A stretch of DNA of 64,000 nt from Rhizobium sp. TH2 (lineage in GTDB: Bacteria > Pseudomonadota > Alphaproteobacteria > Rhizobiales > Rhizobiaceae), in contig NZ_CP062231.1 of assembly GCF_024707525.1 (NCBI RefSeq), forward strand, positions 5,238,501 to 5,302,500, written 5' to 3'. Of this stretch, positions 16,373 to 26,401 are shown piece by piece. Position 1 is the first letter of the stretch. Each line of letters begins with the position of its first letter. The notes under the pieces are model-generated. The model saw nothing but the letters and a program-made list of their open reading frames with translations. It was not told the origin of the DNA and made no database searches. The translations under genes were made by a program, and so were the position numbers.

Positions 16373-19300
16373 CGCCATTCTCCTCTTCCAGCTCGGCCGC
16401 CGACCACTCCGCCACGCGCGCCAGGTGATCATATTCGCCGCCATAATCCGCGTCCTTGAATGGCGCTACGCGGCTCTTGAATCCGGCTTTCTTTTCTCTC
16501 AATGCCTCGGTCAGTTTCGTAAGCTGGCTGATCGATTCGCCCGCCAGTTCGCTTGCCGATTTCCGGCTTTCGGGCTTGCCATAGGTGGAATTTTCGTTGT
16601 TGACCGTCTCGACCGCGAATTTCGAGCCCGGTCGCAGCCGCATATAGATCAGGTCCTGCGTCTCATGCGCGCCAACCCCGAAGAAGCTATCACCCTTCAG
16701 CACGGCCGCTTCCAGCGCCAGTTGCGGATCGAGCAGCGTGCGAGCCACCTTGGCAGATGGCGATGAGCCGGTCTTGTAGTCAACGATATCGGCAAGGCCG
16801 TCGCGGCGGATATCGATGCGATCGGCGCGTCCGGTCACCGCCAGATGTTCGGTGACCTGCAGCTTGGCGGAGCGCTCGACATAGGTCTTGCGGATGGTCG
16901 GCCGGCGCTCGCTTTCCTCATCGAGAAAGGCACGCGCCATATCGATCGCCCGGGGCCGCCAGACGGCATCGATGTGTGCCGGCAGCGCCGCCCGGTTAAA
17001 AACCTGATGCGTGATGTCCCTGATCCTCTCGAAGGCGACCGGGACGCGCGGATCGACCCCGCTCTCGACGAAAAGCTGGACGATCTCGTGATAGATGTTG
17101 CCCCGGTCGGCTGCACCCGGATCCTCGTTGAAGCCATCGAGCGGATCGAGTCTGAGCACCCGCCGCGCATAGATCGCATAGGGATCGCGCCGCAGCCGTC
17201 CGGCTTCGCTGAAGGAGTAGGACACCGGCTGCCGCCCCGCATCTGGTGTAGGCGCCGGCCGCGCCGCGAATGATTGCTCTTCAGCCTCGCTGCTCTGGTC
17301 GATCCGGCCGGCATAGCGTCGGTATCGCTCGCCACGGGCGATCATCGCTTCGCCAATCCTCTCACCCGTCACCGACAACAGCCGTTGCACGAAGCGCGAC
17401 GCCACGGATGGCGCGCCGCCCTGCCTCAGCGCCCGGGTCAGGATCAGCTTCCGCGTTCCCATGCCCATCACGAAATCATGCGCCGACTGGCCGATGCGCC
17501 GCTCGGGCGGTTCGAGCCCGATCTCGGTCTTCATCGCTCGCGACAGGAAGGGATTGTTGGCGGTGGCGCCCGGCCAGGTGCCCTCGTTCAACCCGCCGAG
17601 AACCAGCGTATCGACACTCTGCAGTCGCGCCTCAAGCGTGCCCCAGATGAACACGCGCGGATGGCCGATCGCCTGCGGCTTGATCCCGACTCCGGCTAAC
17701 AAAGCGTTTGTCACATCCGCCCATTGCGGCCCCGCCGCATCCATCGTCTCGGCCGTTTCGATCAGATCTTTCAGCAGTCCAGCCAGCGCATCCCCTGCTT
17801 CACCCGACCACAGTGTGCCGAGGCTGCCGCGCTCATCCCGGCACAGCGCTTCCAGAACCGTTCCGGTCGCCTCCGCCCAGGCGCCGAGCGGATGCTGCGC
17901 CCGCAATCCGTTGCCGTTGTCCGCCACCAGCATGCGCGCCAGCGGCTCGACGGCCACTTCGATATCGCGTGCAAGTTCGACGACCTGGCTCTGGCATTCG
18001 GCTGATCTGAGCCGCATCTGCCAACGCCTGGAGAACCTGTTCTTGCCGAGTTCCTCGATCGCCTGCAGCACCACGGGTGTGAGCGCCGCCGCATCGACCA
18101 GCGCCGTCCCGCCACGCAAGGCCAGCATTTCCAGCGCATGCGAGGCTATGTCGAGCGCCTCTCGCTCGCGGCCGAGCCGCACCAGCGGATGCTTGATCAG
18201 GCTCGCCAGCGCCACCGGATCGCCGGGGCGGAGCACGCTTTCGAGCACCAACCTGATCAGGCTACCGTGATGGGAGGCAGCCAGCGGCGTACCGGCGGAA
18301 TCGTCGGCCTCGATGCCGAAGCGTTGAAGTTCGGCCGAGACACGCCGCGCCAGCGTCCGATCTGGCGTCACCAGGGCCGCCTGCACCGCCGGACTCTCGC
18401 CGTCGAGCGCCAGCTTCAGAGCAATGGCGATCGCCAGCGCCTCTTCCCGCTCGTTGTTGGCCTCGATGAGCGAAATATCGGCGAAGGCCTCGGCCAGCAA
18501 ACCCTCATCCCGGTCGCGGAATGTCTGATGGTTGACTTCGGCCTCGGCCGGCATGAAGGCCACGGACGCGGCCTCGATCCGCTTCGCCATGTCAGGCGCA
18601 TCCGTATCGAGTGGCGTCACCTCCTCGCGTTCGACGCCGAGTTTCCTGAGCAGATGGAACAGTCCATATTGCGGATGGCTGCGGCTTGCCGGATCGCTGT
18701 TCCTGGATCCATCGGCACGGATCGCGCCGGCCAGCGGCCAGTCCGCGCGCGGCATGATTTGGTCGAGGCCTGGCAGCACCACCGCCCCGTTGTCGAGCCG
18801 GTGGATGGCGGCAATCAAGTCCGCCGTTGCCGGTATCGAACCGGTCGAACCGGCGACAATCACCGGCCCATGGCTGCCGTCGCGAGCGACGCGCGCAGCC
18901 TCGGCACGGATGGCGAGATTACGATGCAAAGCCGGCGAAGAACGGTTGATTTCCGTGAGCCGCGCCGGCCAGAATGCGCTGGCGACCTTGATGAATTCCC
19001 CGGTCAGCTCCCACCAGATGGCGCGATCGGCCACGTCGAATGCCTTCAACCCCTCCCAGCCCGTCTCCTCGGTTTCGACCGCGTCGATCAACTCGATCAG
19101 GCTGCGCGCCAGCCAGATCGCGTCAGCCGGGCTGGCAGGCGCCACCAGTGGAGAATCGTCATGGATCGCCCTCAGTTTCTCCGGCAGGCGATTGCGCCAG
19201 ATCAGGATCAACCGCGCAAGCTCGATCAGCCGCGCGAGATTGCCGACAGGTGGCAGCAGTTCGAGCAGGCTGTCTGGTCCCTCATCGAAATATCCAGCGT

Positions 19301-19553
19301 CGTCATCCGTCTCGCCAAGCGGCCGGATGACAGGCAGGATCGCCGAGCGCCCGCCGAGCAGATCGACGAATTCCGAGCGCAGCACGCGCGCGGCGCGGCG
19401 CGTGGGCAGATAGATGGTGGCGGATGCGAGGCTCAGCGGATCGGTGGCATCGAAGCGGAAGCCCGGAACCAGCCGTCCATCGCACAGCGATATCGCCAGC
19501 ACCTTCAGGAAGGACGCGCCGGGCGGGATCGTGAAGACATTGCTTTTGGCCAT
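16365..19553 (-). CDS. addB: AddAB double-strand break repair subunit B
   Basis: AddB is the inactivated-helicase and nuclease partner of AddA. The 1062-residue protein shows LARLIELARLILIW in its N-terminal third, LGGLNEGTWPG (helicase-like motif), SYSFSEAGRLRRDPYAIYARRVL and the nuclease core LADIVDYKTGSSPSAK near the C-terminus, as in alphaproteobacterial AddB. I see no four-cysteine iron-sulfur pattern like that of Firmicutes AddB. ATG 19553 has GGAAGGA upstream; a longer in-frame start at 19598 lacks one. addB is the promoter-proximal gene of addB-addA. Confidence 0.95.
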   Translation of the reverse strand: MAKSNVFTIPPGASFLKVLAISLCDGRLVPGFRFDATDPLSLASATIYLPTRRAARVLRSEFVDLLGGRSAILPVIRPLGETDDDAGYFDEGPDSLLELLPPVGNLARLIELARLILIWRNRLPEKLRAIHDDSPLVAPASPADAIWLARSLIELIDAVETEETGWEGLKAFDVADRAIWWELTGEFIKVASAFWPARLTEINRSSPALHRNLAIRAEAARVARDGSHGPVIVAGSTGSIPATADLIAAIHRLDNGAVVLPGLDQIMPRADWPLAGAIRADGSRNSDPASRSHPQYGLFHLLRKLGVEREEVTPLDTDAPDMAKRIEAASVAFMPAEAEVNHQTFRDRDEGLLAEAFADISLIEANNEREEALAIAIALKLALDGESPAVQAALVTPDRTLARRVSAELQRFGIEADDSAGTPLAASHHGSLIRLVLESVLRPGDPVALASLIKHPLVRLGREREALDIASHALEMLALRGGTALVDAAALTPVVLQAIEELGKNRFSRRWQMRLRSAECQSQVVELARDIEVAVEPLARMLVADNGNGLRAQHPLGAWAEATGTVLEALCRDERGSLGTLWSGEAGDALAGLLKDLIETAETMDAAGPQWADVTNALLAGVGIKPQAIGHPRVFIWGTLEARLQSVDTLVLGGLNEGTWPGATANNPFLSRAMKTEIGLEPPERRIGQSAHDFVMGMGTRKLILTRALRQGGAPSVASRFVQRLLSVTGERIGEAMIARGERYRRYAGRIDQSSEAEEQSFAARPAPTPDAGRQPVSYSFSEAGRLRRDPYAIYARRVLRLDPLDGFNEDPGAADRGNIYHEIVQLFVESGVDPRVPVAFERIRDITHQVFNRAALPAHIDAVWRPRAIDMARAFLDEESERRPTIRKTYVERSAKLQVTEHLAVTGRADRIDIRRDGLADIVDYKTGSSPSAKVARTLLDPQLALEAAVLKGDSFFGVGAHETQDLIYMRLRPGSKFAVETVNNENSTYGKPESRKSASELAGESISQLTKLTEALREKKAGFKSRVAPFKDADYGGEYDHLARVAEWSAAELEEENGDE

Positions 19554-19585
19554 CCATTTGTCCTTCCGATCCCGGGTGTGATCGT

Positions 19586-19720
19586 GGGAACCCCTCACCC
19601 CGCCTCCACTTCGTTCGGCGGACCTCTCCCCAAGGGGAGAGGAGTTTTGCGCCGCTGCGGCTTGCTCCCTCTTCTCCCCTTGGGGAGAAGGTGGCCCGAA
19701 GGGCCGGATGAGGGGTTTTC
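19586..19720. repeat. Mosaic palindromic repeat, copy 2 (short form)
   Basis: CCTCTCCCCAAGGGGAGAGG (19623-19642) and CTTCTCCCCTTGGGGAGAAG (19671-19690) lie only 48 bases apart, flanked by ACCCCTCACC on the left and GATGAGGGGTT on the right. It fills most of the 178-base gap between the murU-like gene and addB. Confidence 0.85.
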
Positions 19721-19731
19721 ACGCGACGCTG

Positions 19732-20475
19732 CTAACTATACCGCCGCACCGCCTCCTCCGCCGCACCGATGGCCTCAGGCGTACCCGCCGTGACCCAGTG
19801 CCCTTGAAGTATTAGGCCATACAAGCGATTCGCCGCAATCGCGCGGTCGAAATAGATGTTGAGATTGAAGGCGCCATCCGGCGCATCGGCGAGCAGCGAT
19901 GACCGCATGGCGATCGCCCCGGCATAGACCACGCCCTCGCCTGCGGGCATCACGCCATCCACCGGCCGGTAGCGCACGAGGCGCCCGTCGTCGTCCATGG
20001 CAAAATCCACCTTGCCGTCATGCCCGGTCGTATCCTCCAGCCGCACGCAGAGCATGGCCATGTCCATCCGGTCGGCATCGAAGAATCCGGCTAACATTTC
20101 GAGATTGGTCGGTTGCCCCGGCGTCTCGCCGATCCAGAACAGATCGGAATTCATCACGAAGACCTCGACATCAGGCAGCAATTTCAGCCCCTTGGCCAGC
20201 CCTCCGCCGGAATTCAGCAACACGTCTCGCTCATCGGAGATCAGGATCTCCATCCCCTTGTATTCGGCCAGATGCGCTTCCATCTGCTCGGCGAGATAAT
20301 GGACATTGACCACCGCCGTTTCGCACCCGGCATCCTTCAGCGTATCCAGCGCATAATCGATCAGCGGCTTTCCCGCGATCTTCACCAGCGGCTTGGGAAT
20401 CGTATCGGTGATCGGCCGCATCCGCATGCCGAGCCCGGCCGCGAGCACCATCGCGTGGCGAATCCTCTTGCTCAT
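19732..20475 (-). CDS. murU: MurU-type nucleotidyltransferase (N-acetylmuramate-1-phosphate uridylyltransferase)
   Basis: A 247-residue sugar-nucleotide pyrophosphorylase. The N-terminal AMVLAAGLGMRMRPITDTIPKPLVKIAGKPL is the nucleotide-binding signature; the metal site MNSDLFW, and GHWVTAGTPEAIGAA near the end, also fit MurU. Its ATG overlaps the stop of the upstream TsaE-phosphotransferase gene in an ATGA. The phosphotransferase half of that protein resembles AmgK, the partner of MurU in the peptidoglycan-recycling route that bypasses MurA. The pairing supports the MurU call, though substrate specificity is inferred. Confidence 0.85.
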   Translation of the reverse strand: MSKRIRHAMVLAAGLGMRMRPITDTIPKPLVKIAGKPLIDYALDTLKDAGCETAVVNVHYLAEQMEAHLAEYKGMEILISDERDVLLNSGGGLAKGLKLLPDVEVFVMNSDLFWIGETPGQPTNLEMLAGFFDADRMDMAMLCVRLEDTTGHDGKVDFAMDDDGRLVRYRPVDGVMPAGEGVVYAGAIAMRSSLLADAPDGAFNLNIYFDRAIAANRLYGLILQGHWVTAGTPEAIGAAEEAVRRYS

Positions 20476-21998
20476 GCGACGGCGGCTTCCGGCGAATCCA
20501 TGGTGATCACGCCCGCCCGCTGGCACCAGTCCTTGAGCGGCGCGTTGACCTCATGCTCGAAGGCCATCGAGAGATGCCACAGCGTGCGCGGCATGTGGCG
20601 CATGTAGCTTTCCATACCGTCGCGCTGCCAGAGTCGTACCCACAGCCCATTCAGCCGGCAGGCGCGCTCGGCCGACATGATGGCGAACGACTTGAGGAAC
20701 GCTTTGCGATCGAACGCCCCCTGCGCCTCGCGCGCACTCATATAGATCTCCATCAGCCGTTCCATCAGCGGCCGTTCGACGGTCACCCGCGCATCCTGTG
20801 TCAGCGACACGACGTCATAGGAGGACGGCCCGACGATCGCATCCTGGAAATCGATGATGCCGACCCGATCGAACCCACGGCGACCCGCCATCCACATGAT
20901 GTTCGGCGAATGGTAGTCGCGCAGCACGAGATTGGTCTCGAGCCCCTTGAGTTCATCGATCAGGTGATCCCAGATCTCGAAATACTCGCGTGCTTCGGCG
21001 GCGCTCGCCTTCTGGCCGCCGCGCCGCCAGGGAATGTGCCAGTCGAGCAGTACCTCGGCCTCGAATTTCAGCGTCTCGCGGTCGAAATGCGGCAGGTCGT
21101 GATATTCGCCATTGCCGACAGGCAGCCGCGCCGGCGGCTGCTGCTTGTGGAAATCGGCAAGCCCGCGTACCGCCTCCTCATAGCGCTCGGCGATCGGCGT
21201 GCCCGATGCGTCGAGCACGCCATCCGAGCCGAGATCCTCGATCATCAGGATGCCGTGCTCGATATCGGTCTCATAGATCTCGGGCGCTGAAAGCTTGATG
21301 CTTTTCAGGTATTTGCCGATCGCGATGAACGGCCGGACATTCTCGGCCAGATGCACCAGCTGCGAATAGGGCTTGCCGTCGCGGATCGGCGGACCATTGG
21401 GCCGCGCCGCCGAATCCATCAGGATGAACGGCTTGCCATCGACGGTTTTCACCCGCTCATAGGCGCGGAAGGACGAATCGCCGATCAGGAATGTCCGCCG
21501 TGCGCCCCTGTAGCCATTGTCGTCCATGAAGGCACGTATGGCATTGACCCTTACCAGCCGGTCCGCGAACCGGCCCTCGCCGACATCAAGGTTCAGCCGC
21601 CGCCCGGCGCCCTCATGCGAAATCTCGATGCGGATCGCGTCCTTGGGCAGCGCCGCTCCGACCTTGTCGGGCCATTCGATCAGCACCACGCCGCGCTCAA
21701 GCGCCTCATCCAGACCGAGTTCGGCCAGTTCGCTCTCGTCGGCAAGCCTGTAGAGATCGAAATGCGCGATCTGGTATTTGAGGTCGTAGCTCTGCACCAG
21801 CGTGAAGGTGGGGCTCGGCACTTCGAGTTCGTCATTGCCCGCAATGGCGCGGATCAGCGCGCGCGCCAGCGATGATTTGCCGGCGCCGAGATCGCCCGAA
21901 AGTGCCAGGCAGTCCCCCGGCTTCACGGTCAAGGCAAGGTCTTCGCCCAGCGCGCGGGTGGCTTGGTCATCGGCGAGAAAGTAGGAGAAAGTGGGCAT
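20472..21998 (-). CDS. tsaE: Fusion of TsaE (tRNA t6A ATPase) and an AmgK-like phosphotransferase
   Basis: This is a 508-residue two-domain protein. Residues 1-150 are TsaE: LSGDLGAGKSSLARALIRA is the P-loop, with PSPTFTLVQ and HFDLYRL typical of the ATPase that helps TsaB/TsaD make t6A37 on tRNA. Residues about 160-490 are an APH-type kinase: LVLRDYHSPNIMW carries the catalytic loop and IIDFQDA the metal-binding Asp. The kinase half resembles AmgK, which phosphorylates N-acetylmuramic acid or N-acetylglucosamine at C1. The fusion is common in Rhizobiales. The gene is followed by murU with ATGA overlap and preceded by divL with 15 bases between. Confidence 0.92.
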   Translation of the reverse strand: MPTFSYFLADDQATRALGEDLALTVKPGDCLALSGDLGAGKSSLARALIRAIAGNDELEVPSPTFTLVQSYDLKYQIAHFDLYRLADESELAELGLDEALERGVVLIEWPDKVGAALPKDAIRIEISHEGAGRRLNLDVGEGRFADRLVRVNAIRAFMDDNGYRGARRTFLIGDSSFRAYERVKTVDGKPFILMDSAARPNGPPIRDGKPYSQLVHLAENVRPFIAIGKYLKSIKLSAPEIYETDIEHGILMIEDLGSDGVLDASGTPIAERYEEAVRGLADFHKQQPPARLPVGNGEYHDLPHFDRETLKFEAEVLLDWHIPWRRGGQKASAAEAREYFEIWDHLIDELKGLETNLVLRDYHSPNIMWMAGRRGFDRVGIIDFQDAIVGPSSYDVVSLTQDARVTVERPLMERLMEIYMSAREAQGAFDRKAFLKSFAIMSAERACRLNGLWVRLWQRDGMESYMRHMPRTLWHLSMAFEHEVNAPLKDWCQRAGVITMDSPEAAVA

Positions 21999-22013
21999 AG
22001 AGTTCCGTTAAAG

Positions 22014-24542
22014 TTATTCGGCGGCGCTCAGGCGCTCGTTTTTTTCACCGGCGGGAATGCGGCAGGTGACGCGGGTTCCGGTTCCCGGCGCCGAATCGAC
22101 CGAAATCGAGCCATGATGCAGGTTCACGAAGCTCTCGACAATCGCAAGGCCAAGTCCTGCACCGGATTTGCGCCCGCCGCGCCCGTCGCTTTCGAAGCGG
22201 TTGAAGATTTTTGCCAGCATTTCAGGCGTCATGCCCGGGCCGGCATCGGATACGGTGAAGACGAAGTCATTGGCCTCGCGCCAGCATTTCAGCCCGATCG
22301 AAGTACCGTCGGGCGCGAAATTGGCGGCGTTGGCCAGCAGCTTGATGAATATCTGCTTCAGCCGCTGGTGATCGGCCATCACGGTGCCGAGATCATGGTC
22401 GGCGGTGATCTTCAGCGTCACGTCGTTTTCCTGCAGCCGGTGGGCGATCTGCAGCGACACTTCGTCGAGCAGGTCGTTGATATCGACTGGTTCGAGCGTG
22501 AGTTCCATGATCCCCGCATCGACGGTGGCGAGATCGAGGATGTCGTTGACCAGCGTCAGCAGCACGGAGGAGGAATTCGAGATATGGTCGAGATATTCCG
22601 CCTGCCGTCCGGTCAGCGGGTCCATGCCCGGTGTGCGCAGCAGGTCGGTGAAGCCGATGATATTGGTCAGCGGCGAGCGCAGTTCGTAGGACACATGCTG
22701 CACGAAGGCATTCTTGAGTTCGTCGGCCTTGCGCAGGGCTTCGTTCTTGTCCTTCAGCGCCCGTTCGGCCAGTTCGCTGTCGGTCACGTTGACGAAGGTC
22801 AGCATGGTCTGGGCGTTCGGCAGCGGTATCACTGCATAATCGAGCACCAGCCCGGTCTTGAGTTCCAGCTTGCCGGAGATCTGCTCGCGCATGTCCTCGA
22901 AACTGGTGATGATGCGCGAATAAGTCTTCCAGCCGTCGGCCCCTTCATAGCTCGGCAGGCAGGCCGCCTCGATCGCCTTGATATGGGTGCCCGGCTCGGC
23001 CTCGGCTGCTGAAATACCCCAGAGTGCCCGGAAAGCCGGGTTCGACAGCGTGATCCGCCCATCCGGCTCAAACACCGCAACGCCTTCGGCGAGATGATCG
23101 ATCGTCTCGCCCTGCACCTTGAGCAACGTATTGTAGCGGGTTTCGAGATCGACCTTCTCGGTCAGGTTCTCGAACACCCAGGTCGCACCGCCTTGCGGAC
23201 GGGCAGTGGCGAAAACGCGCAGCGTCTGGCCATTCGACAAGTGCCAGACATCGGTATGGGTATCGAGCGAGCGATAGACGGAAAGAATGCTTTCCTTCCA
23301 GGTCTTCCAGTTCAGCTGTTCGGGCAGCCGCGATACGGCCCTCAGCCGGTCGAGCAACTCGCCATGCGCGGGCTGCGATTCCAGGAAGGCGATGTCGAGA
23401 TCCCAGAGCTGGCGGAAGGCCTGGTTGTAATATTGCAGCTTCTGCCGGTCGTCGAAAATCGCCACCGGGGTCGCCAGCATGTCGAGCGTCTCGGCGTGGC
23501 TCTTGATCGTCCGGTTCAACTCGTCACGGATCGCTTCCTGGCGCGATACGTCCAGCGCGATACCGGCCGAACCGGAGGACGTCTTCACGTCCACGACCTC
23601 GTAATAGGTGCGGTTGCCGTTCACCACGGTCGCCACCTTGTCGCGGAACGGGTTATCCAGCGTCGCCACGGCCTTGATTTTTTCACGGCTCACGGTTTCC
23701 AAGAGTTCGCGGCCTTCCTGCAGCACGATATCCGGCGTCGGCGCCTTGACGGCCTCGCCATAGGCGTCGTTCACCCAGGCGAGCTTGCCATCCGGGCTGC
23801 GCTGCCAGCTCGGCATGTCGACGGCGTCCATCAGCGTCTGGAAGGTGCGGATCGAACCCTGCAGCCGGTCGCGCTCGATCTGCAACTCCGCCAGTTGGGC
23901 GCGGAGATTGTTGAGCGAGACGAAGCGCACGAAGGCTCGGCCGCCGGATACTCGGCCCTGCGCTTCCAGCACCTCGTCGCGGCTGGTTTCCACCACGATG
24001 TCGAAGCTCGCCGCATCGGCGCGCAGCCTGTCGATCGCCCGTTCCAACTCGCTTGCGGAGCGGGGCCGCAGCCAGCGGCCGAAGGCCAGGAAGTCGCGAT
24101 CGTTGACCGGCGCACCGGTCTCGGGCGGCAATTGGCCGAGAAATTCCGGATTCCCGTCCATGCCGTCCCAGATCACGATCCGGCGGTTCTTGTCGGCGAT
24201 CAGCGCCTCGAAGCGGGAAATGCGGCTCTGCGCGTCGGACAGCGCGGTGCGGATCTGGCGGTTTTCGTTCTCCATGTCAGTGCGCTTGCGCATCAGGATG
24301 AAGGCGCCGATCAGCGAGACGGAGATCAGGCCGGCGGCCGCGGCAAAGCCGATCGTGTTGGAAGAGGAGAGCATGCGCTCGGCCGTCGGCACGGCAGCAA
24401 AGGCGGCGCCGGGAATGAGCGCGGTGGCTGAAAACAGCGCGTTGCCCAGCAGGTTGGAGCTTACGCCCTCACGCTTCGCGCTCCGGGGCGGATTTGTCCC
24501 ACCCCGCGATTGCGTTGCAATGTCCTCGAATCCCGATTTCAT
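22014..24542 (-). CDS. divL: DivL, tyrosine-bearing pseudo-histidine-kinase of the CtrA cell-cycle pathway
   Basis: An 842-residue membrane-anchored sensor. A hydrophobic segment lies near residues 62-83 (with another at 31-50), followed by a coiled coil and PAS-like repeats (about 235-330, 350-460, 480-590). The H-box reads HVSYELRSPLTNIIGF: Tyr619 replaces the phospho-accepting His, the hallmark of DivL. The C-terminal ATPase domain retains KLLANAANFAP, VSDAGPGM and GAGLGLAIVES. In Caulobacter and rhizobia DivL binds DivK~P and controls CckA and hence CtrA. The location next to tsaE and ahcY matches other Rhizobiales. ATG 24542 is the only reasonable start. Confidence 0.93.
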   Translation of the reverse strand: MKSGFEDIATQSRGGTNPPRSAKREGVSSNLLGNALFSATALIPGAAFAAVPTAERMLSSSNTIGFAAAAGLISVSLIGAFILMRKRTDMENENRQIRTALSDAQSRISRFEALIADKNRRIVIWDGMDGNPEFLGQLPPETGAPVNDRDFLAFGRWLRPRSASELERAIDRLRADAASFDIVVETSRDEVLEAQGRVSGGRAFVRFVSLNNLRAQLAELQIERDRLQGSIRTFQTLMDAVDMPSWQRSPDGKLAWVNDAYGEAVKAPTPDIVLQEGRELLETVSREKIKAVATLDNPFRDKVATVVNGNRTYYEVVDVKTSSGSAGIALDVSRQEAIRDELNRTIKSHAETLDMLATPVAIFDDRQKLQYYNQAFRQLWDLDIAFLESQPAHGELLDRLRAVSRLPEQLNWKTWKESILSVYRSLDTHTDVWHLSNGQTLRVFATARPQGGATWVFENLTEKVDLETRYNTLLKVQGETIDHLAEGVAVFEPDGRITLSNPAFRALWGISAAEAEPGTHIKAIEAACLPSYEGADGWKTYSRIITSFEDMREQISGKLELKTGLVLDYAVIPLPNAQTMLTFVNVTDSELAERALKDKNEALRKADELKNAFVQHVSYELRSPLTNIIGFTDLLRTPGMDPLTGRQAEYLDHISNSSSVLLTLVNDILDLATVDAGIMELTLEPVDINDLLDEVSLQIAHRLQENDVTLKITADHDLGTVMADHQRLKQIFIKLLANAANFAPDGTSIGLKCWREANDFVFTVSDAGPGMTPEMLAKIFNRFESDGRGGRKSGAGLGLAIVESFVNLHHGSISVDSAPGTGTRVTCRIPAGEKNERLSAAE

Positions 24543-24811
24543 CAGGCAGTCCCCGCTATTCCGCCAAATAGTCTTCTAATGCAGCCGGTCAGGCAGCGTT
24601 ACGACCCGAGGGTCCGACCGTCGTGCCGAAACGAGACTGTCCCGGCAGAAGGCTCCAGATCATGCGGAGCCAAGTTGATCGCGAACGCCTGACAATCGGG
24701 CTCGCTGACCGTTGCCTGCCTCGTCCGCCGCCGCGGGGTCGAGCTGGGTTCACAGTCGAATCAACTTAGAAAACAATACTATCGTGGGCCTGACCAGCAA
24801 AGCGATTTGCC
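24543..24811. other. Gene-free stretch between divL and the ahcY terminator
   Basis: About 270 bases precede the divL start. I see no reading frame of gene-like character and no convincing TTAA-N7-TTAA CtrA box. It presumably holds the divL promoter and leader, but I cannot place promoter boxes with confidence. Confidence 0.5.
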
Positions 24812-24849
24812 CAAAAAAGAAGCCACGGCCGCAATTTACGGCCGTGGCT
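24812..24849 (-). terminator. Rho-independent terminator of ahcY
   Basis: On the minus strand an 11-bp stem, AGCCACGGCCG (24839-24849 side) with CGGCCGTGGCT (24821-24831 side) around a 7-base loop, is followed by TCTTTTTTGG. It begins 30 bases after the ahcY stop. Confidence 0.92.
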
Positions 24850-24879
24850 ACAAGATTTGGTATAATGGTTAATAAAGTC

Positions 24880-26280
24880 TTAATACCGGTAGTGTTCGGC
24901 CTTGAACGGACCGGATTTTTCGACCGAGATATAATCGGCCTGCTGGTCCGAAAGCTCGGTCAGGCGCACGCCGAGCTTTTCGAGATGCAGCCGCGCCACC
25001 TTCTCGTCGAGGTGCTTGGGCAGAACATAGACTTCGTTCTTGTACTTGCCGTCATTGTTGTAGAGCTCGATCTGGCCCAGCACCTGGTTGGTGAAGGAGG
25101 CGCTCATCACGAAGGACGGATGGCCGGTCGCGTTGCCGAGATTGAGCAGACGTCCCTCGGAGAGCAGGATCATGCGGTTGCCCTTGGGGAACTCAATCAT
25201 GTCGACCTGCGGCTTGATATTGTTCCACTTGAGGTTCCGGAGCGCCGTGACCTGGATCTCGTTGTCGAAGTGACCGATATTGCCGACGATCGCCATGTCC
25301 TTCATCTCGCGCATATGGTCGAGACGGATGACGTCCTTGTTGCCTGTCGCGGTGATGAAGATGTCGGCGGTCTTGACGACGTCTTCAAGCTGCACGACCT
25401 CGAAGCCGTCCATGGCGGCCTGGAGGGCGCAGATCGGGTCGATTTCGGTGACTTTTACGCGCGCGCCGGCGCCAGCCAATGAAGCGGCCGAGCCCTTGCC
25501 CACATCGCCATAGCCGCAGACGACGGCGACCTTGCCGGCCATCATCACGTCGGTGCCGCGGCGGATGCCGTCGACCAGCGATTCCTTGCAGCCATACTTG
25601 TTGTCGAACTTCGACTTGGTGACCGAGTCATTGACGTTGATCGCCGGGAAGGGCAGCAGGCCCTTTTCCTGCAGCTGGTAGAGGCGGTGCACGCCGGTCG
25701 TGGTCTCTTCGGTCACGCCCTTGATCGCATCGCGCTGCTTGGTGAACCAGCCCGGCGAAGCGGCCATACGCTTCTTGATTTGGGCGACCAGGACTTCTTC
25801 TTCTTCAGACTCAGGCTTGGACAGCACGTCCTCGCCGGCTTCCGCACGGGCGCCGAGCAGGATGTACATGGTGGCGTCGCCGCCATCGTCGAGGATCATG
25901 TTGGAGAGACCGCCATCGGTCCACTGGAAGATCTTGTCGGTATAGGTCCAGTATTCCTCGAGCGTCTCACCCTTGACGGCATAGACCGGAATGCCGGCTG
26001 CGGCGATCGCGGCGGCGGCATGGTCCTGGGTCGAGAAGATGTTGCACGAGGCCCAGCGCACTTCGGCGCCGAGAGCGACGAGCGTCTCGATCAGTACGCC
26101 GGTCTGGATCGTCATATGCAGCGAACCGGTGATGCGCGCGCCCTTGAGTGGCTTCTTCTCGCCATATTCGCTACGCGCGGCCATCAGGCCCGGCATTTCG
26201 GTTTCGGCGATTGTCAGTTCCTTGCGGCCGTAGTCGGCCAGGCCGATATCGGCGACAAGATAATCCTTGGCAGCGGTCAT
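24880..26280 (-). CDS. ahcY: S-adenosyl-L-homocysteine hydrolase
   Basis: AhcY reversibly hydrolyses S-adenosylhomocysteine to adenosine and homocysteine, removing the product that inhibits methyltransferases. The 466-residue protein has the NAD-binding [13 protein letters not shown], the substrate region [26 protein letters not shown] with the catalytic Lys, GHFDNEIQ and the C-terminal [12 protein letters not shown] that caps the neighbouring subunit's NAD site. The 40-residue insert between the catalytic halves is typical of the bacterial long form. ATG 26280 has GGAGA upstream; an open extension to 26370 lacks family similarity. A palindromic operator lies at 26402-26421. Confidence 0.98.
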   Translation of the reverse strand: MTAAKDYLVADIGLADYGRKELTIAETEMPGLMAARSEYGEKKPLKGARITGSLHMTIQTGVLIETLVALGAEVRWASCNIFSTQDHAAAAIAAAGIPVYAVKGETLEEYWTYTDKIFQWTDGGLSNMILDDGGDATMYILLGARAEAGEDVLSKPESEEEEVLVAQIKKRMAASPGWFTKQRDAIKGVTEETTTGVHRLYQLQEKGLLPFPAINVNDSVTKSKFDNKYGCKESLVDGIRRGTDVMMAGKVAVVCGYGDVGKGSAASLAGAGARVKVTEIDPICALQAAMDGFEVVQLEDVVKTADIFITATGNKDVIRLDHMREMKDMAIVGNIGHFDNEIQVTALRNLKWNNIKPQVDMIEFPKGNRMILLSEGRLLNLGNATGHPSFVMSASFTNQVLGQIELYNNDGKYKNEVYVLPKHLDEKVARLHLEKLGVRLTELSDQQADYISVEKSGPFKAEHYRY

Positions 26281-26401
26281 TGATGGTCTCCAGATTGATG
26301 GTGCCGGTCTCTCGCCGGCCGTCGAACAGGCGCGCGGATACGCACGCCGGATTTCAGCATGGCGAGCCATTTACCAGCCCACAGCGCAAAAAGCAATAAG
26401 G

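Noticed and set aside
18138..19793. 551-codon open frame antisense to addB
   Set aside because: Shadow of addB and extends across a repeat element; no domain.
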